In this document: positions 34,934-44,284 of the stretch, in pieces | Position numbering within the stretch: position 1 is the first letter of the stretch | How the letters are laid out: the number at the start of each line of letters is the position of its first letter | NCBI GenBank assembly: GCA_025057015.1 | Contig: JANWYG010000017.1 | Coordinates: 319,071-383,070 of the forward strand | Source of the DNA: Blastocatellia bacterium | Lineage (GTDB): Bacteria > Acidobacteriota > Blastocatellia > Chloracidobacteriales > JADJPF01 | Length of the DNA stretch: 64,000 nucleotides | Direction of reading: 5' to 3' | The notes under the pieces: model-generated | Told to the model about the DNA's origin: nothing | Databases searched by the model: none | The model's input: only the letters and a program-made list of their open reading frames with translations | Position numbers and translations under genes: made by a program

Positions 34934-35335
34934 TTACACGACGTTGATGGCTATCTCGCGAGGTTTAGCGGCAGCCTTCTTTGGCAAAGTTATTTGTAGT
35001 ATGCCGCGCGAGTAGACTGCTTTGACGGCGTCGAGCTCTATGTTGTCAGGCAGCGCTATACTACGCTTGAAAGTGCCAGCCGGCCGCTCCTGCCTGCTCA
35101 AACGGCGGCCTTCTACCTCTAGCTTTCTCTCACCGCTAATGGTGATTACGTTGTTATCGAGGTTGAGTTTAAAATCGGACTCCTTCATGCCGGGCACTTC
35201 AGCGAGTAAAACTATGTCGTTTGCCGTTTCGTAGATATCGAGTGCAGGGTACCAGCCTTGCTCCTCGGTCTGGTCAGCACCGAGAACCTCCTCAAATATC
35301 CTCTGGATCTGCCTGTGAAGATCACTTGCAAACAT
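34934..35335 (-). CDS. Small heat shock protein Hsp20 (second copy)
   Basis: 133 residues with the alpha-crystallin domain: YPALDIYETANDIVLLAEVP, GMKESDFKLNLDNNVITISG, ERKLEVEG and the closing strands SRGILQITLPKK. It is an ATP-independent holdase forming oligomers. GGAGGGGGG lies before the ATG. It is 19 nt after the first hsp20 and shares its heat-shock-type promoter. Confidence 0.95.
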   Translation of the reverse strand: MFASDLHRQIQRIFEEVLGADQTEEQGWYPALDIYETANDIVLLAEVPGMKESDFKLNLDNNVITISGERKLEVEGRRLSRQERPAGTFKRSIALPDNIELDAVKAVYSRGILQITLPKKAAAKPREIAINVV

Positions 35336-35354
35336 ATTTCCCCCCTCCTTTCAA

Positions 35355-35762
35355 TTAACCTAAACTGATAGAGATCTGACGCGGCTTGGCAGCTTCCTTC
35401 TTCGGGATAAAGATGGTAAGCACGCCGTCCTTCAGTTCAGCTTTGATCTGGTCAGGATCGGTTTCAGGCGATAACGAAAACGATCTTTGGAAACGGCCTA
35501 TGAAACTTTCTCGGCGATGATAGCGAGCACCTTCGATCTCTTGCTGCTTACGCTCGCCACTTACCGTAAGCACTCTGTTTTCATACCTAACCTTGAGCGA
35601 ATCTTCACTCATGCCTGGTACATCCATCGCCAGATAAAATCCATCATCAGTCTCGTATATGTCTGCCTTTGGCCCGACAAACTCGCTTGGCCAGCCTCCC
35701 CACGAAAAGAACGGACTTTGTAACCATCCTGTTACTGGCTTTGTCATCGCTTTGCTCGTCAT
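35355..35762 (-). CDS. Small heat shock protein Hsp20 (first copy)
   Basis: 135 residues from the ATG at 35762. An ATG 15 nt further up is in frame, but its next codons (AAGGAGG) are the ribosome site of this start, so the shorter form is chosen. Alpha-crystallin motifs: KADIYETDDGFYLAMDVPG, SEDSLKVRYENRVLTVSGER and LKDGVLTIFIPKKE. A WLQSPFFSWGGW stretch precedes the domain. It is the promoter-proximal gene of a two-copy hsp20 operon that faces lon. Confidence 0.95.
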   Translation of the reverse strand: MTSKAMTKPVTGWLQSPFFSWGGWPSEFVGPKADIYETDDGFYLAMDVPGMSEDSLKVRYENRVLTVSGERKQQEIEGARYHRRESFIGRFQRSFSLSPETDPDQIKAELKDGVLTIFIPKKEAAKPRQISISLG

Positions 35763-35801
35763 AAGTTCCTCCTTCATGTGATGGAAGTTGATTACACTAT
35801 C

Positions 35802-35831
35802 ATCATAAAACTTGATACTAGATTTGTCAAG
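35802..35831 (-). promoter_or_regulatory. hsp20 promoter overlapped by a HAIR-like element
   Basis: On the minus strand TTGACA (35830-35825) and TATGAT (35807-35802) are 17 bp apart, a near-ideal sigma70 promoter. The inverted repeat CTTGA-N11-TCAAG (35811-35831) covers the -35 and spacer and has exactly the arm spacing of the HspR operator HAIR (CTTGAGT-N7-ACTCAAG). Repression by an HspR/MerR-type regulator is inferred; no such gene is in the window. Confidence 0.7.
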
Positions 35832-35890
35832 TCTTTTTTTGCAAAAAAATTTCAGCCGGGTTCGGTTCGATTTTTCGTAGCAAAGTAAAA

Positions 35891-35920
35891 CTTGATATTT
35901 ATAAGCTCAACTATTATGAT
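35891..35920 (+). promoter_or_regulatory. lon promoter overlapped by a second HAIR-like element
   Basis: TTGATA (35892-35897) and TATGAT (35915-35920) are separated by 17 bp, 28 nt before the lon ATG. CTTGA-N11-TCAA (35891-35910, next base C instead of G) repeats the element seen at the divergent hsp20 promoter and again covers the -35 and spacer. An alternative TATAAT lies at 35926-35931. Confidence 0.65.
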
Positions 35921-35948
35921 AAAGGTATAATAAGCATGGAGGTAAGTT

Positions 35949-38300
35949 ATGGAGGAAAGAGTAAGTTTAGCGGTAATACCGTTAAAGGGTACTGTGGTTT
36001 ATCCACAGATGGTAATACCGCTATCTGTGGGTAGGCCGGGCTCTCTGGCTGCTGCTGAGGTAGCTCTCTCTACGGAAGAAAAGATCGCCCTGGTAGTAGC
36101 TCAGCGTGACAGCAACATAGATGAGCCGAAGGCGGAAGATCTATATGACGTAGCCACTCTAGTGGTAATAAGAAGATCGATCTGGCTAAATGACAAGACC
36201 TTGCAACTGATAGTTCAGGGACTTAAGAGAGTAAAGCTTGACCGAATAGAAATGACCGACAAGGGTTACTTGCTCGGCAAGGGATGTATCCTACCTGACA
36301 TACTAGAAGAAACGATGGAAGCAGAAGCTCTCTATAGAGCCCTAAGCGAAAAGATCAGAAAAGCACTGTCGCTCATTCAGAACGTTCCCGAAGAGTTTGC
36401 CTCGCTGATAATGACTACGGATGAACCTCGTAAGCTGTGCTACATGCTCGCTACGCTTCTTAATCTCAGCGTAGAAAAGGAACAGAAAGTGCTAGAAATA
36501 AACTCTACGGTAGAGCTTCTGCGAGCTATGCACGCACATTTAGCACATGAGATAGCCGTTCTCGAGCTCAGACAGAAAATACAAGGTGAAACCCAGGCTG
36601 AATTGAGCAAAGCACAACGGGACTACATACTGCGCCAACAGCTCAAACAGATACAAAAAGAACTGGGAGACGAAGACAACGAGAAAGCCGAAGTAGAAGA
36701 GCTCCGAAGCAAAATAAATGCTCTAGGCCTTAGTGAAGAGTTAGCCAAGGAAGTCTTAAAGGAGCTTAAAAGACTAGAAAAACTCAACTCCTCTTCGGGT
36801 GACTATCAGGTACTTAGAAATTACCTAGAAACTGTAGCTGAACTTCCCTGGAACAAGTTAACCGAAGATAATCTTGACCTGCGCAATGCACGCCAAGTTT
36901 TGGAAGAAGATCATTACGGCCTCGATGAAATTAAAGATCGCATACTGGAGCACCTAGCCGTAATGAAGCTCAATCCACAAGCTCGTTCACCTATACTGCT
37001 CTTTGTAGGCCCGCCCGGCGTTGGCAAGACTTCGCTAGGACAATCGATAGCCAGAGCACTTGGCCGTAAGTTTGAGCGGATGAGTCTAGGTGGAGTACAT
37101 GATGAAGCAGAGCTACGCGGACATCGCAGAACCTACGTTGGAGCGATGCCAGGACGTGTAATACAGGCCATCAGGCGCGCCGCAGTGCGCAACCCAGTCC
37201 TCATGCTCGACGAAGTTGACAAGCTCGGACGCGACTTTAGAGGCGATCCGGCAGCAGCTCTGCTAGAAATACTCGACCCTGCTCAGAATAACTCTTTCCG
37301 AGATAACTACCTGGAACTACCCTTCGATCTCTCAAAAGTGTTCTTCATCTGCACGGCAAACACTACAGAGACCATACCAAGCCCACTGCTTGATAGAATG
37401 GAGTTGATATCTTTGTCCGGTTACACAGAGCAGGAAAAAGTTGAAATAGCAAAAAGATATCTTATCCCGCGAGCCACTACCGATGCCGGCCTTAGTAAAG
37501 AACAATTCCACATATCTGACGAAGCACTACGCAAGCTCATAACCAACTACACCCGCGAATCAGGTGTAAGACAGCTAGAGCGTAGGATATCTCAGCTTGC
37601 CCGTAAAGCTGCGCTGAAGCTTACGCTCGGTGAAATTCAGTCCCTGCAGGTAAATACCGAAGAGCTAACCGAACTACTAGGTCCGCAGGTTTCCTCTCTA
37701 GAGCAGACGCGTCGAATGCTCGAACCCGGTGTCGCTGCAGGTCTTGCCTGGACGCCTACAGGCGGTGAGGTGCTGTACGTTGAAGCTACTTTGCTGCCAG
37801 GGGGTAAGGATATGGTGCTAACAGGCCAACTAGGCGATGTGATGAAAGAGTCTGCCCGTGCAGCGATGAGCTACTTCTGGGCCAACAGCTCGCACTTTGG
37901 TATAGACTACAAAGTGATCCGGGACAATGGCATACACCTGCACGTACCTGCTGGAGCTGTACCTAAAGACGGCCCGTCAGCAGGCGTAACCATGGCTACA
38001 GCCCTAGCTTCGCTCTACCTCAAAACCCCGATGAGAACAGATACTGCTATGACTGGCGAGATAACCCTATCAGGTCTTGTCTTACCCATAGGAGGAGTCA
38101 AAGAAAAACTACTTGCAGCCAGGCGAGCAGGACTTAAGCGAATAATCCTGCCCAAAGGAAACGAGAAGGATCTACGCAAGTTGCCCGATGAACTAAGACA
38201 AGAGTTAGAAATCATACTCGTAGAGCGTATAGAAGAAGTCCTCTGTGCTGCAATACCTCGCTTCAAGCAACTTGTAGAATCTATGTGTTCGGCTGCTTAA
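35949..38300 (+). CDS. lon: ATP-dependent protease La
   Basis: 783 residues, LonA type. It degrades misfolded and regulatory proteins in the cytoplasm. Domains: N-terminal LAN domain (VIPLKGTVVYPQMVIPLSVG), coiled region, AAA+ with Walker A FVGPPGVGKTS (about residue 352) and Walker B NPVLMLDEVDK, and a C-terminal protease with the dyad Ser677 in KDGPSAGVTM and Lys720 in GGVKEKLLAARRAG (spacing 43, as in E. coli Ser679/Lys722). GGAGG precedes the ATG. It diverges from the hsp20 pair and likely shares heat-shock control with it. Confidence 0.97.
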   Translation: MEERVSLAVIPLKGTVVYPQMVIPLSVGRPGSLAAAEVALSTEEKIALVVAQRDSNIDEPKAEDLYDVATLVVIRRSIWLNDKTLQLIVQGLKRVKLDRIEMTDKGYLLGKGCILPDILEETMEAEALYRALSEKIRKALSLIQNVPEEFASLIMTTDEPRKLCYMLATLLNLSVEKEQKVLEINSTVELLRAMHAHLAHEIAVLELRQKIQGETQAELSKAQRDYILRQQLKQIQKELGDEDNEKAEVEELRSKINALGLSEELAKEVLKELKRLEKLNSSSGDYQVLRNYLETVAELPWNKLTEDNLDLRNARQVLEEDHYGLDEIKDRILEHLAVMKLNPQARSPILLFVGPPGVGKTSLGQSIARALGRKFERMSLGGVHDEAELRGHRRTYVGAMPGRVIQAIRRAAVRNPVLMLDEVDKLGRDFRGDPAAALLEILDPAQNNSFRDNYLELPFDLSKVFFICTANTTETIPSPLLDRMELISLSGYTEQEKVEIAKRYLIPRATTDAGLSKEQFHISDEALRKLITNYTRESGVRQLERRISQLARKAALKLTLGEIQSLQVNTEELTELLGPQVSSLEQTRRMLEPGVAAGLAWTPTGGEVLYVEATLLPGGKDMVLTGQLGDVMKESARAAMSYFWANSSHFGIDYKVIRDNGIHLHVPAGAVPKDGPSAGVTMATALASLYLKTPMRTDTAMTGEITLSGLVLPIGGVKEKLLAARRAGLKRIILPKGNEKDLRKLPDELRQELEIILVERIEEVLCAAIPRFKQLVESMCSAA

Positions 38301-38344
38301 TCTGATTCTATAGATAACTGCTAAGTATTAAAAACCTCTCAAGC

Positions 38345-38376
38345 ACCTCTGAGGCAAGGCCTCAGAGGTTATTTCT
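38345..38376 (+). terminator. Rho-independent terminator after lon
   Basis: ACCTCTGAGGC (38345-38355) and GCCTCAGAGGT (38359-38369) form a perfect 11-bp stem with a 3-nt loop, followed by TATTTCT. It lies 45 nt after the lon stop. Confidence 0.8.
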
Positions 38377-38451
38377 ACCTCTTGACTGTTTCTCCGCCTG
38401 TGGTATCAAGTAGACCGCCTGTGTCCAAACGCCAGATCGAAAGGAGAAAAA

Positions 38452-39492
38452 ATGAACCTCATACATGGCCTTACTTTCGACGATGTGCTACTTGTACCAA
38501 ACTACAATGGCATCCGCTCTCGCCAAGACGTAAGCACCTCAGTCTCCATGGGCAGAATAAACTTCGACATTCCCATCATCAGTTCAAATATGGACACAAT
38601 CACCGGCATCAGAATGGCTAATGCTATGGCAGAACTCGGTGGATTAGGTATCCTACACCGCTTTATGTCTATCGAGCAGAACGTAGAAGAATTTCGCAAG
38701 GCTGTAAACAAAGAGCGCGTAGGTGTATCGATAGGCGTAGGCGAAGCTGCTATAGAACGTGCCGAAGCCTTGATAGCTGAAGGAGCTGTAATTATTTGCC
38801 TCGATGTAGCTCACGGTCACGCTAAGCTCGTCAATCAAACCATCAAGACGCTCAAAAAGAAATTCCGCGATCAAATAGTAGTTATAGCAGGCAATGTGGC
38901 TACCTATGCTGGTGCAGACTACCTAGCTGCCGCTGGTGCGGATGTTATAAAAGTAGGTATAGGTGGCGGCTCGGTTTGCACAACTAGAATAAAGACCGGC
39001 TTTGGAGTACCGCAACTAACCGCCATAATGATGTGCCGCCAAGTAGACAGGGTGTTGATAGCTGATGGCGGGATAAAAACGCCCGGCGATGCAGTCAAAG
39101 CGCTTGCTGCCGGAGCAGACTTCGTCATGCTTGGTGGAATGCTTGCAGGTACTGAAGAAACCCCAGGAGAAGTAAGATACAAAAGCCTTCCTGACGGACG
39201 ACAAGTAGCAGTTAAGATTTTCCGTGGCATGGCTTCTAAAGAAGCTCAAGAAGACTTCATGGGTGGCATGGCAGAATGGAAAACAGCAGAAGGTATTTCT
39301 GTAGAAGTTCCAGCCAGAGGACCTGTAGCAGAAGTCATCAGAGACGTCATGGGAGGCATTAGATCAGGTTTGACTTACTGCGGAGCAGCTACCATAAAAG
39401 ATCTGCAACGAAAAGCACAGTTTATGACGATTACCCCAGCTGGTGCTCGCGAAAGCGCCCCACACGCTCTAGGCCGTATTACCGTAGAGTAG
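38452..39492 (+). CDS. guaC: GMP reductase-type IMPDH/GMPR enzyme
   Basis: 346 residues, the size of GMP reductase, without the CBS pair of IMP dehydrogenase. It starts LTFDDVLLVPNYNGIRSR and has IPIISSNMDTITG, the catalytic Cys loop GIGGGSVCTTRIKTGFGVPQ (the KTG form typical of GMPR rather than the IMPDH form), VLIADGGIKTPGDA and FMGGMAEWK. It should deaminate GMP to IMP using NADPH in purine salvage. GAAAGGAG precedes the ATG. Substrate assignment between GMPR and a CBS-less IMPDH is the only real doubt. Confidence 0.85.
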   Translation: MNLIHGLTFDDVLLVPNYNGIRSRQDVSTSVSMGRINFDIPIISSNMDTITGIRMANAMAELGGLGILHRFMSIEQNVEEFRKAVNKERVGVSIGVGEAAIERAEALIAEGAVIICLDVAHGHAKLVNQTIKTLKKKFRDQIVVIAGNVATYAGADYLAAAGADVIKVGIGGGSVCTTRIKTGFGVPQLTAIMMCRQVDRVLIADGGIKTPGDAVKALAAGADFVMLGGMLAGTEETPGEVRYKSLPDGRQVAVKIFRGMASKEAQEDFMGGMAEWKTAEGISVEVPARGPVAEVIRDVMGGIRSGLTYCGAATIKDLQRKAQFMTITPAGARESAPHALGRITVE

Positions 39493-39779
39493 TCTCACAC
39501 GCTTTCACCCATCAAGCGGAACCTCTACACACTCTACGCAGGTTAGCTGTAGTGTCTGCCGAGCAGAAAGCACTGGTCATCTCTCGGCAGCACACAGCAG
39601 ACATTTGACTTGCTCTCGAAATTCTTTCGATTCTTCGCTTAAGTTTCTCCTGCGCTTCTCGACGGCAACAAGACATTCTTTGTCCCTACAATACTGCAAC
39701 CCTAGAGCGAACTACACATAGTTTATAGATGAATCTAGGATATAATTCGGTAACACCTTTTGCTCTGAGTGAAACCTAG
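39493..39779. other. Intergenic region with overlapping hairpins
   Basis: Two mutually exclusive stems: CTGCCGAG (39556-39563) with CTCGGCAG (39583-39590), and TGTCTGC (39553-39559) with GCAGACA (39597-39603). No T-run follows. A TATAAT at 39741-39746 may be the -10 of the next operon. Nothing else seen. Confidence 0.35.
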
Positions 39780-40322
39780 ATGAAAAAGGTCTTTCGTCCT
39801 TCATTTTGGTACCTCTGGAAAAGGATGAGCTTGCTCGGCTGCGGTATGGTACTAGTCAGCCTTGTGGCAACACAGCTTGCTACAGCAGGGGTGAACCTCG
39901 GCGGCTTTGGCCCTGAACACTTGCTTCTATGCGCGTTAATGTGTGTTTTTATACTTGCCTTGACAGCCCTCCTTGTTTGGCTGCACGTCTACTTCTTCCC
40001 AATCGTGCTCGACGACCATGGCATTACTGCCTATCGAGGCCCCCGCAGTGACCGGCTCGAATGGGACGAGATCGCCGGCTTTAAAAACACCAAGCAAGCC
40101 GGCATACCTGCCTACAAGCTCGTGCCTCAAAACAACAAGCCCTCCATAGTTATCCCCAAATGTATAAACGGAATTAAAGAAATCGAGGACGCTCTCAGAA
40201 AACACTCCATCTCGCTTATAGAACTCAAGCCAGCTAGCGCTACTAGAGAGCGTAGACAAGCCCCGTCAGTACGTTCCTCAGATGGATACATAGAAGTGAC
40301 CACAGAAAGGGAAAAAGAATGA
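39780..40322 (+). CDS. Membrane protein with PH-like C-terminal domain
   Basis: 180 residues. Two membrane helices lie at about residues 17-37 and 47-72. After them comes a bacterial PH-like stretch (VLDDHGITAYRGPRSDRLEW, then DEIAGFKNTKQAGIPAYKLV), and the end is charged and probably disordered. No specific function is known. Its stop overlaps the start of the uridine kinase-like gene (ATGA), so the two are co-translated. Confidence 0.6.
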   Translation: MKKVFRPSFWYLWKRMSLLGCGMVLVSLVATQLATAGVNLGGFGPEHLLLCALMCVFILALTALLVWLHVYFFPIVLDDHGITAYRGPRSDRLEWDEIAGFKNTKQAGIPAYKLVPQNNKPSIVIPKCINGIKEIEDALRKHSISLIELKPASATRERRQAPSVRSSDGYIEVTTEREKE

Positions 40323-40924
40323 TAACAGTAGGCATTGCAGGTGGCTCTGGTTCTGGAAAAAGCACACTTGCGCGGCTCTTGGCAAAATCCATAAACAACT
40401 GTGTGCTTCTGCAACAAGACAGCTACTACAAAGACTTTTCTGAATGTCCCCACAAGATAAACTTCGATCATCCTGATTCCCTAGATCTAGACTCACTTAA
40501 GCTACACCTGAGGCTGCTTGCCGAGGGTAAGCCTATCGAACAACCGCTCTATGACTTCACTACCCACCGCCGACTTTGCTCTTTTCGGCGAATTGACCCA
40601 CAACCTGTAGTAGTACTGGACGGCACGCTAATCCTTACTGACCCACAGATATGCTCTTTTATCACGCTCAAGATATTCATCGATACTGCAGCGGATATAC
40701 GTTTCATTCGCAGACTAAGACGCGATCGGGCTGAACGTGGCCGCAGCGTCGAATCTATAGTCGAACAATACCTGACTCAAGTTAAGCCCATGCACGAGCT
40801 ACTCGTTGAACCTTGTAAAGTAATAGCAGATATAGTAGTTCGCAACGATGACGAAAAGATTTCCTCGCTAGAACGAATAGCTACAATAGTAGCTGCGTGG
40901 ATACAGCAAAGGCTAAATACCTGA
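40319..40924 (+). CDS. udk: Uridine kinase-like P-loop kinase
   Basis: 201 residues. Walker A is GIAGGSGSGKSTLARLLA, followed by QQDSYYKDF (the uridine kinase substrate region), NFDHPDSLDLDSLKLHL and YDFTTHRR, then RLRRDRAERGRSVESIVEQY, the lid with catalytic Arg residues. These match uridine kinase (UMP and CMP from the nucleosides). Phosphoribulokinase-type enzymes share the fold but are longer. It overlaps the preceding PH-like gene by 4 nt. Confidence 0.88.
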   Translation: MITVGIAGGSGSGKSTLARLLAKSINNCVLLQQDSYYKDFSECPHKINFDHPDSLDLDSLKLHLRLLAEGKPIEQPLYDFTTHRRLCSFRRIDPQPVVVLDGTLILTDPQICSFITLKIFIDTAADIRFIRRLRRDRAERGRSVESIVEQYLTQVKPMHELLVEPCKVIADIVVRNDDEKISSLERIATIVAAWIQQRLNT

Positions 40925-40935
40925 GGATTCTTCAT

Positions 40936-43374
40936 ATGAAAAAAACTTGGTTCTGGACCGGACTTGGTCTACTTGCAGGAGCAGGCTTAGCTGCAGGTAG
41001 TATCTATGCCTGGAAGAAAACTTCAGAAAGGTTTCAACCTCAAACCTCTGGTAAGCTGAGCTTCAAGCAGCTTAACTCAAGAGTAGAAGTACTGCGCGAC
41101 CGATGGGGCGTGCCGCATATCTACGCCGAAAGTGAAGCTGATCTGTTGTTTGCTCAGGGCTACGTGCATGCACAAGACAGGCTCTGGCAGATGGAAATCA
41201 ACCGCCGAGTTCCACAAGGAAGGCTTTCGGCGATACTAGGTGAAGCAGCGCTAGAGCTCGACCTGCTAGCACACCGCACTGGACTAGTACAAGTAAACGA
41301 GACCGCTTCAGACGAAGAGTCGCTAAAACTGCTCGATAGCTACTGTGCCGGCATAAATGCTTTCATAGAGCAAGATCGGCTGCCGATAGAATTTTCAATA
41401 TTGCGACATAAACCTTCGCCTTGGTCGCCTCAAGACGTAGCAGCTGTAGGCAGGTTAATGGCTTGGTCACTTTCGGGAAACCATCAGATAGAACTCGTCC
41501 GTGCACGAACAGCCCGCCGACTCGGTAGGGTCATCTCCAAGCTAACCCCATTCTTCCCAAAAGGTTACCCAGTGATCTTTCCTCCTGGATCAACTTGGGA
41601 AGGCAGCTCTGAACCTCTAAACAAGGCATACTCTCTGATGCCACTTATAGAACAAGGTGGCGGCTCAAACAACTGGACCGTGAGCGGCACACTCACCGAA
41701 ACCGGTAAGCCGATACTTGCAAACGATCCCCATTTAGCGCTACAGATGCCGAACATTTGGTACGAGCTTCACCTATGCTGCCCCACACTTGAAGCCATAG
41801 GTGCAACTATACCAGGAATACCGTTCGTCGCAATAGGGCACAACCGCCGCATAGCTTGGGGCGTAACGTCTGCTATGGCAGATGTACAAGATTTGTTTAT
41901 AGAACGCTTCCATGACTCAGACGAAGAGCTCTACCTCTACGATGGCACCTGGCACAAGGCTGAAAAAAGGCATATAAAAATAGATATCCGTGGTGGAAAG
42001 CTACACGAAGAGGACATACTGCTTACAGCACATGGCCCTGTAGTAGCAAACTTGGACAAACAACACCGTTTATCCCTGAGCTGGGTAGGTCATACTCTAT
42101 CAAATGAGCCTGCAGCATTACTGGCTTTAAACCGTGCCTCTAATTGGCAAGAGTTTCGCAGCGCCCTTGCAAAGTGGCAGCTACCCACGCTGAACTTTGT
42201 TTATGCCGACGTAGACGGTAACATAGGCTATCAACTAGCCGGACGTATACCCGTCCGCAACCGTTACGGGGGAATAGTGCCGCTACCCGGATGGGATAAG
42301 GCAAACGACTGGCAAGGAACGGTTCCATTTGAAGAACTTCCCAGCTGTCTCAATCCTGAACAAGGATTCGTCGTCACGGCAAACAACAAACTGACGACAG
42401 ACGATTTTCCTTACAACCTCGGTAGTGACTTCGCTACTGGCTATCGAGCTGAGCGTATCACGAAGCTACTTACAAGTTGCAAGAAAGTGACCGTAAGTGA
42501 CAGCAAACGCATACAACTGGACTGTTATACGATACCGGGCAAGCGTTTCGCTGAACTGCTAGTAAGTCGGTTGAAAAAAAGTAACTTATCGCCTATTGCG
42601 CAGAAAGCGCTCGATATTCTAGCTCACTGGGATGGCCAAGCATCGGTAGACTCCAGTGCCGAAACTATCTATCAAAGCACTATGGAAAAGCTGCTCGTTG
42701 CGGTTTTTTCTGCCCATCTCGGCGAAGATCTAGCGGCATTCTTGGGAACCTTGCACATTGGGTCCGTAGCTATGACCAATGGACTTGCTGGCAGGATGCT
42801 ACCAGTAGTACTAGAACATCTCACCACAGATGACCCTCTGCTTCCAGAACTTGCTGGAAAAGCCTCGTGGACTGAGCTACTAGAAAGCAGTTTCTTCGAA
42901 GCCGTTAACGAACTTAGCCGAAAACTAGGTAGCGAGCCTAGCAAGTGGCACTGGGGCAAGTTGCACAAAGTCAGTCTCAATCATCCGCTTGGCGTGCTAC
43001 CTGGCTTAAGGAAGTTGTTTAATCGCGGCCCAATTCCCTTCCCCGGCGACTCAGAAACGCCTGCGCAAGCAGCATTCATTCCCTTAGAAGGGTTTGAAGC
43101 CAAAAGCTGGATGCCGTCATATCGGCAAATAATTGATCTGTCAGACTTTGACAAATCTATGATGATTATTGCAGGTGGTCAGTGTGGCTCACCTTTTAGC
43201 AGCCATTACGATGACTTTATCAAGCCCTGGGCCGAAGGTAAGCTACATCCGATGCTGTTTGCTCGCCAGAGCATAGAACAACATCTTGAGGCAAAACTTG
43301 AACTCCTCCCCGGCTTAAAACTCATCAAGGAGACAGAATATGGCCGAGCCCAAGATACTGCTATACACGCTTAG
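40936..43374 (+). CDS. Penicillin acylase family protein (S45 Ntn hydrolase)
   Basis: 812 residues from the ATG at 40936 with TGAGGA about 9 nt upstream; a GTG at 40897 overlapping udk has no ribosome site. An N-terminal membrane anchor or signal (WFWTGLGLLAGAGLAAGSIY) is followed by VLRDRWGVPHIYAESEADLL (alpha chain) and the autocatalytic site with nucleophile Ser in GGGSNNWTVSG, then ANDPHLALQMPNIWYE. Typical later motifs NFVYADVDGNIGYQLAGRIP and VTANNKL are present. Such enzymes cleave penicillins, acyl-homoserine lactones or other amides outside the cytoplasm. The substrate is not decided by sequence. Its end overlaps the next gene by 35 nt. Confidence 0.92.
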   Translation: MKKTWFWTGLGLLAGAGLAAGSIYAWKKTSERFQPQTSGKLSFKQLNSRVEVLRDRWGVPHIYAESEADLLFAQGYVHAQDRLWQMEINRRVPQGRLSAILGEAALELDLLAHRTGLVQVNETASDEESLKLLDSYCAGINAFIEQDRLPIEFSILRHKPSPWSPQDVAAVGRLMAWSLSGNHQIELVRARTARRLGRVISKLTPFFPKGYPVIFPPGSTWEGSSEPLNKAYSLMPLIEQGGGSNNWTVSGTLTETGKPILANDPHLALQMPNIWYELHLCCPTLEAIGATIPGIPFVAIGHNRRIAWGVTSAMADVQDLFIERFHDSDEELYLYDGTWHKAEKRHIKIDIRGGKLHEEDILLTAHGPVVANLDKQHRLSLSWVGHTLSNEPAALLALNRASNWQEFRSALAKWQLPTLNFVYADVDGNIGYQLAGRIPVRNRYGGIVPLPGWDKANDWQGTVPFEELPSCLNPEQGFVVTANNKLTTDDFPYNLGSDFATGYRAERITKLLTSCKKVTVSDSKRIQLDCYTIPGKRFAELLVSRLKKSNLSPIAQKALDILAHWDGQASVDSSAETIYQSTMEKLLVAVFSAHLGEDLAAFLGTLHIGSVAMTNGLAGRMLPVVLEHLTTDDPLLPELAGKASWTELLESSFFEAVNELSRKLGSEPSKWHWGKLHKVSLNHPLGVLPGLRKLFNRGPIPFPGDSETPAQAAFIPLEGFEAKSWMPSYRQIIDLSDFDKSMMIIAGGQCGSPFSSHYDDFIKPWAEGKLHPMLFARQSIEQHLEAKLELLPGLKLIKETEYGRAQDTAIHA

Positions 43375-44284
43375 AGGAGATCTAGCGGAGTACGTAAGGT
43401 TGCTCACCGAAAAGGGTTTTGGTCCGCAGCTACTACCCTGCCGTAACCGAGAAGACATAGACCGGCAGATAGAACAGGCAGAAATAATCTTCGGTGTGCA
43501 CCTACCACATGAATGTTATGCCAAAGCTACAAAGCTTAAGTGGATACAGTCGATGTGGGCCGGAGTAGACAAAATTCTTTCTGCGTCTATACGACCCGAA
43601 GTGATTATTACCAAACCGTTTGGTGTTTTCGGGCAGTACTTAGCGCAGTACGCATTTGGCTACTTTTTGGCAGATCAAATACAACTACAACGTAATTTAA
43701 AGCAGCAAGAGCGCAAAGAGTGGAAGTTCTATCAGATAGAGCGCATACGCGGCAAAGTAATAGGTGTTGCAGGTGTAGGTGATATAGGCCAGGAGATAGT
43801 ACGTGTTGCCCAAGCGTTCAAAATGCAAGTCTGGGGATTGAATTCTCGAAGAAAGCCAGAGTTGCATCTTGACAAGCAGTTTGTCACAGAAGAGATAGAA
43901 GAATTCGTCGCCGGACTAGACCTATTAGTTTGTACTTTACCGCTCACACCTGCCACGCGTGGGCTATTTAGCCGCCAAGTACTTGAGCAACTAAAACCTT
44001 CAGCGATGGTGATTAATTTAGGCCGCGGTCCAATCTTTGACGAAGTTGCTCTAGCTGAGCTACTTGCAAACGGTCAGATAAGGCTTGCCGTACTTGACGT
44101 CTTCTCAGTCGAGCCGTTACCACAAGATAGTCCTTTTTGGACGTTGCCGAACTGTATAGTCACTCCACACGTCGCCGGCCCGAGCTTACCTGAAGACATC
44201 ACCGACTGCTTTCTAGAAAACTACAGCAGATACATAACCGGCAAACCGCTGCTAGCAGTTATCGATCGCAACCGGGGATACTAG
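43340..44284 (+). CDS. D-isomer-specific 2-hydroxyacid dehydrogenase
   Basis: 314 residues. NAD-binding motif VIGVAGVGDIGQEIVRVA; catalytic Arg in INLGRGPIFDE, Glu in DVFSVEPLPQDSPFW and His in TPHVAGPS. The N-terminal domain is short (IQSMWAGVDKIL marks the hinge). It resembles the glyoxylate/hydroxypyruvate reductase-like branch, but substrate is uncertain. The ATG has AAGGAGA upstream, inside the end of the penicillin acylase gene. It ends 4 nt into the convergent HD hydrolase gene. Confidence 0.88.
   Translation: MAEPKILLYTLRGDLAEYVRLLTEKGFGPQLLPCRNREDIDRQIEQAEIIFGVHLPHECYAKATKLKWIQSMWAGVDKILSASIRPEVIITKPFGVFGQYLAQYAFGYFLADQIQLQRNLKQQERKEWKFYQIERIRGKVIGVAGVGDIGQEIVRVAQAFKMQVWGLNSRRKPELHLDKQFVTEEIEEFVAGLDLLVCTLPLTPATRGLFSRQVLEQLKPSAMVINLGRGPIFDEVALAELLANGQIRLAVLDVFSVEPLPQDSPFWTLPNCIVTPHVAGPSLPEDITDCFLENYSRYITGKPLLAVIDRNRGY

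Noticed and set aside
38452-39492. IMP dehydrogenase as the product
   Set aside because: The protein has 346 residues, no CBS pair, and the KTGFG form after the catalytic Cys, all of which fit GMP reductase better.
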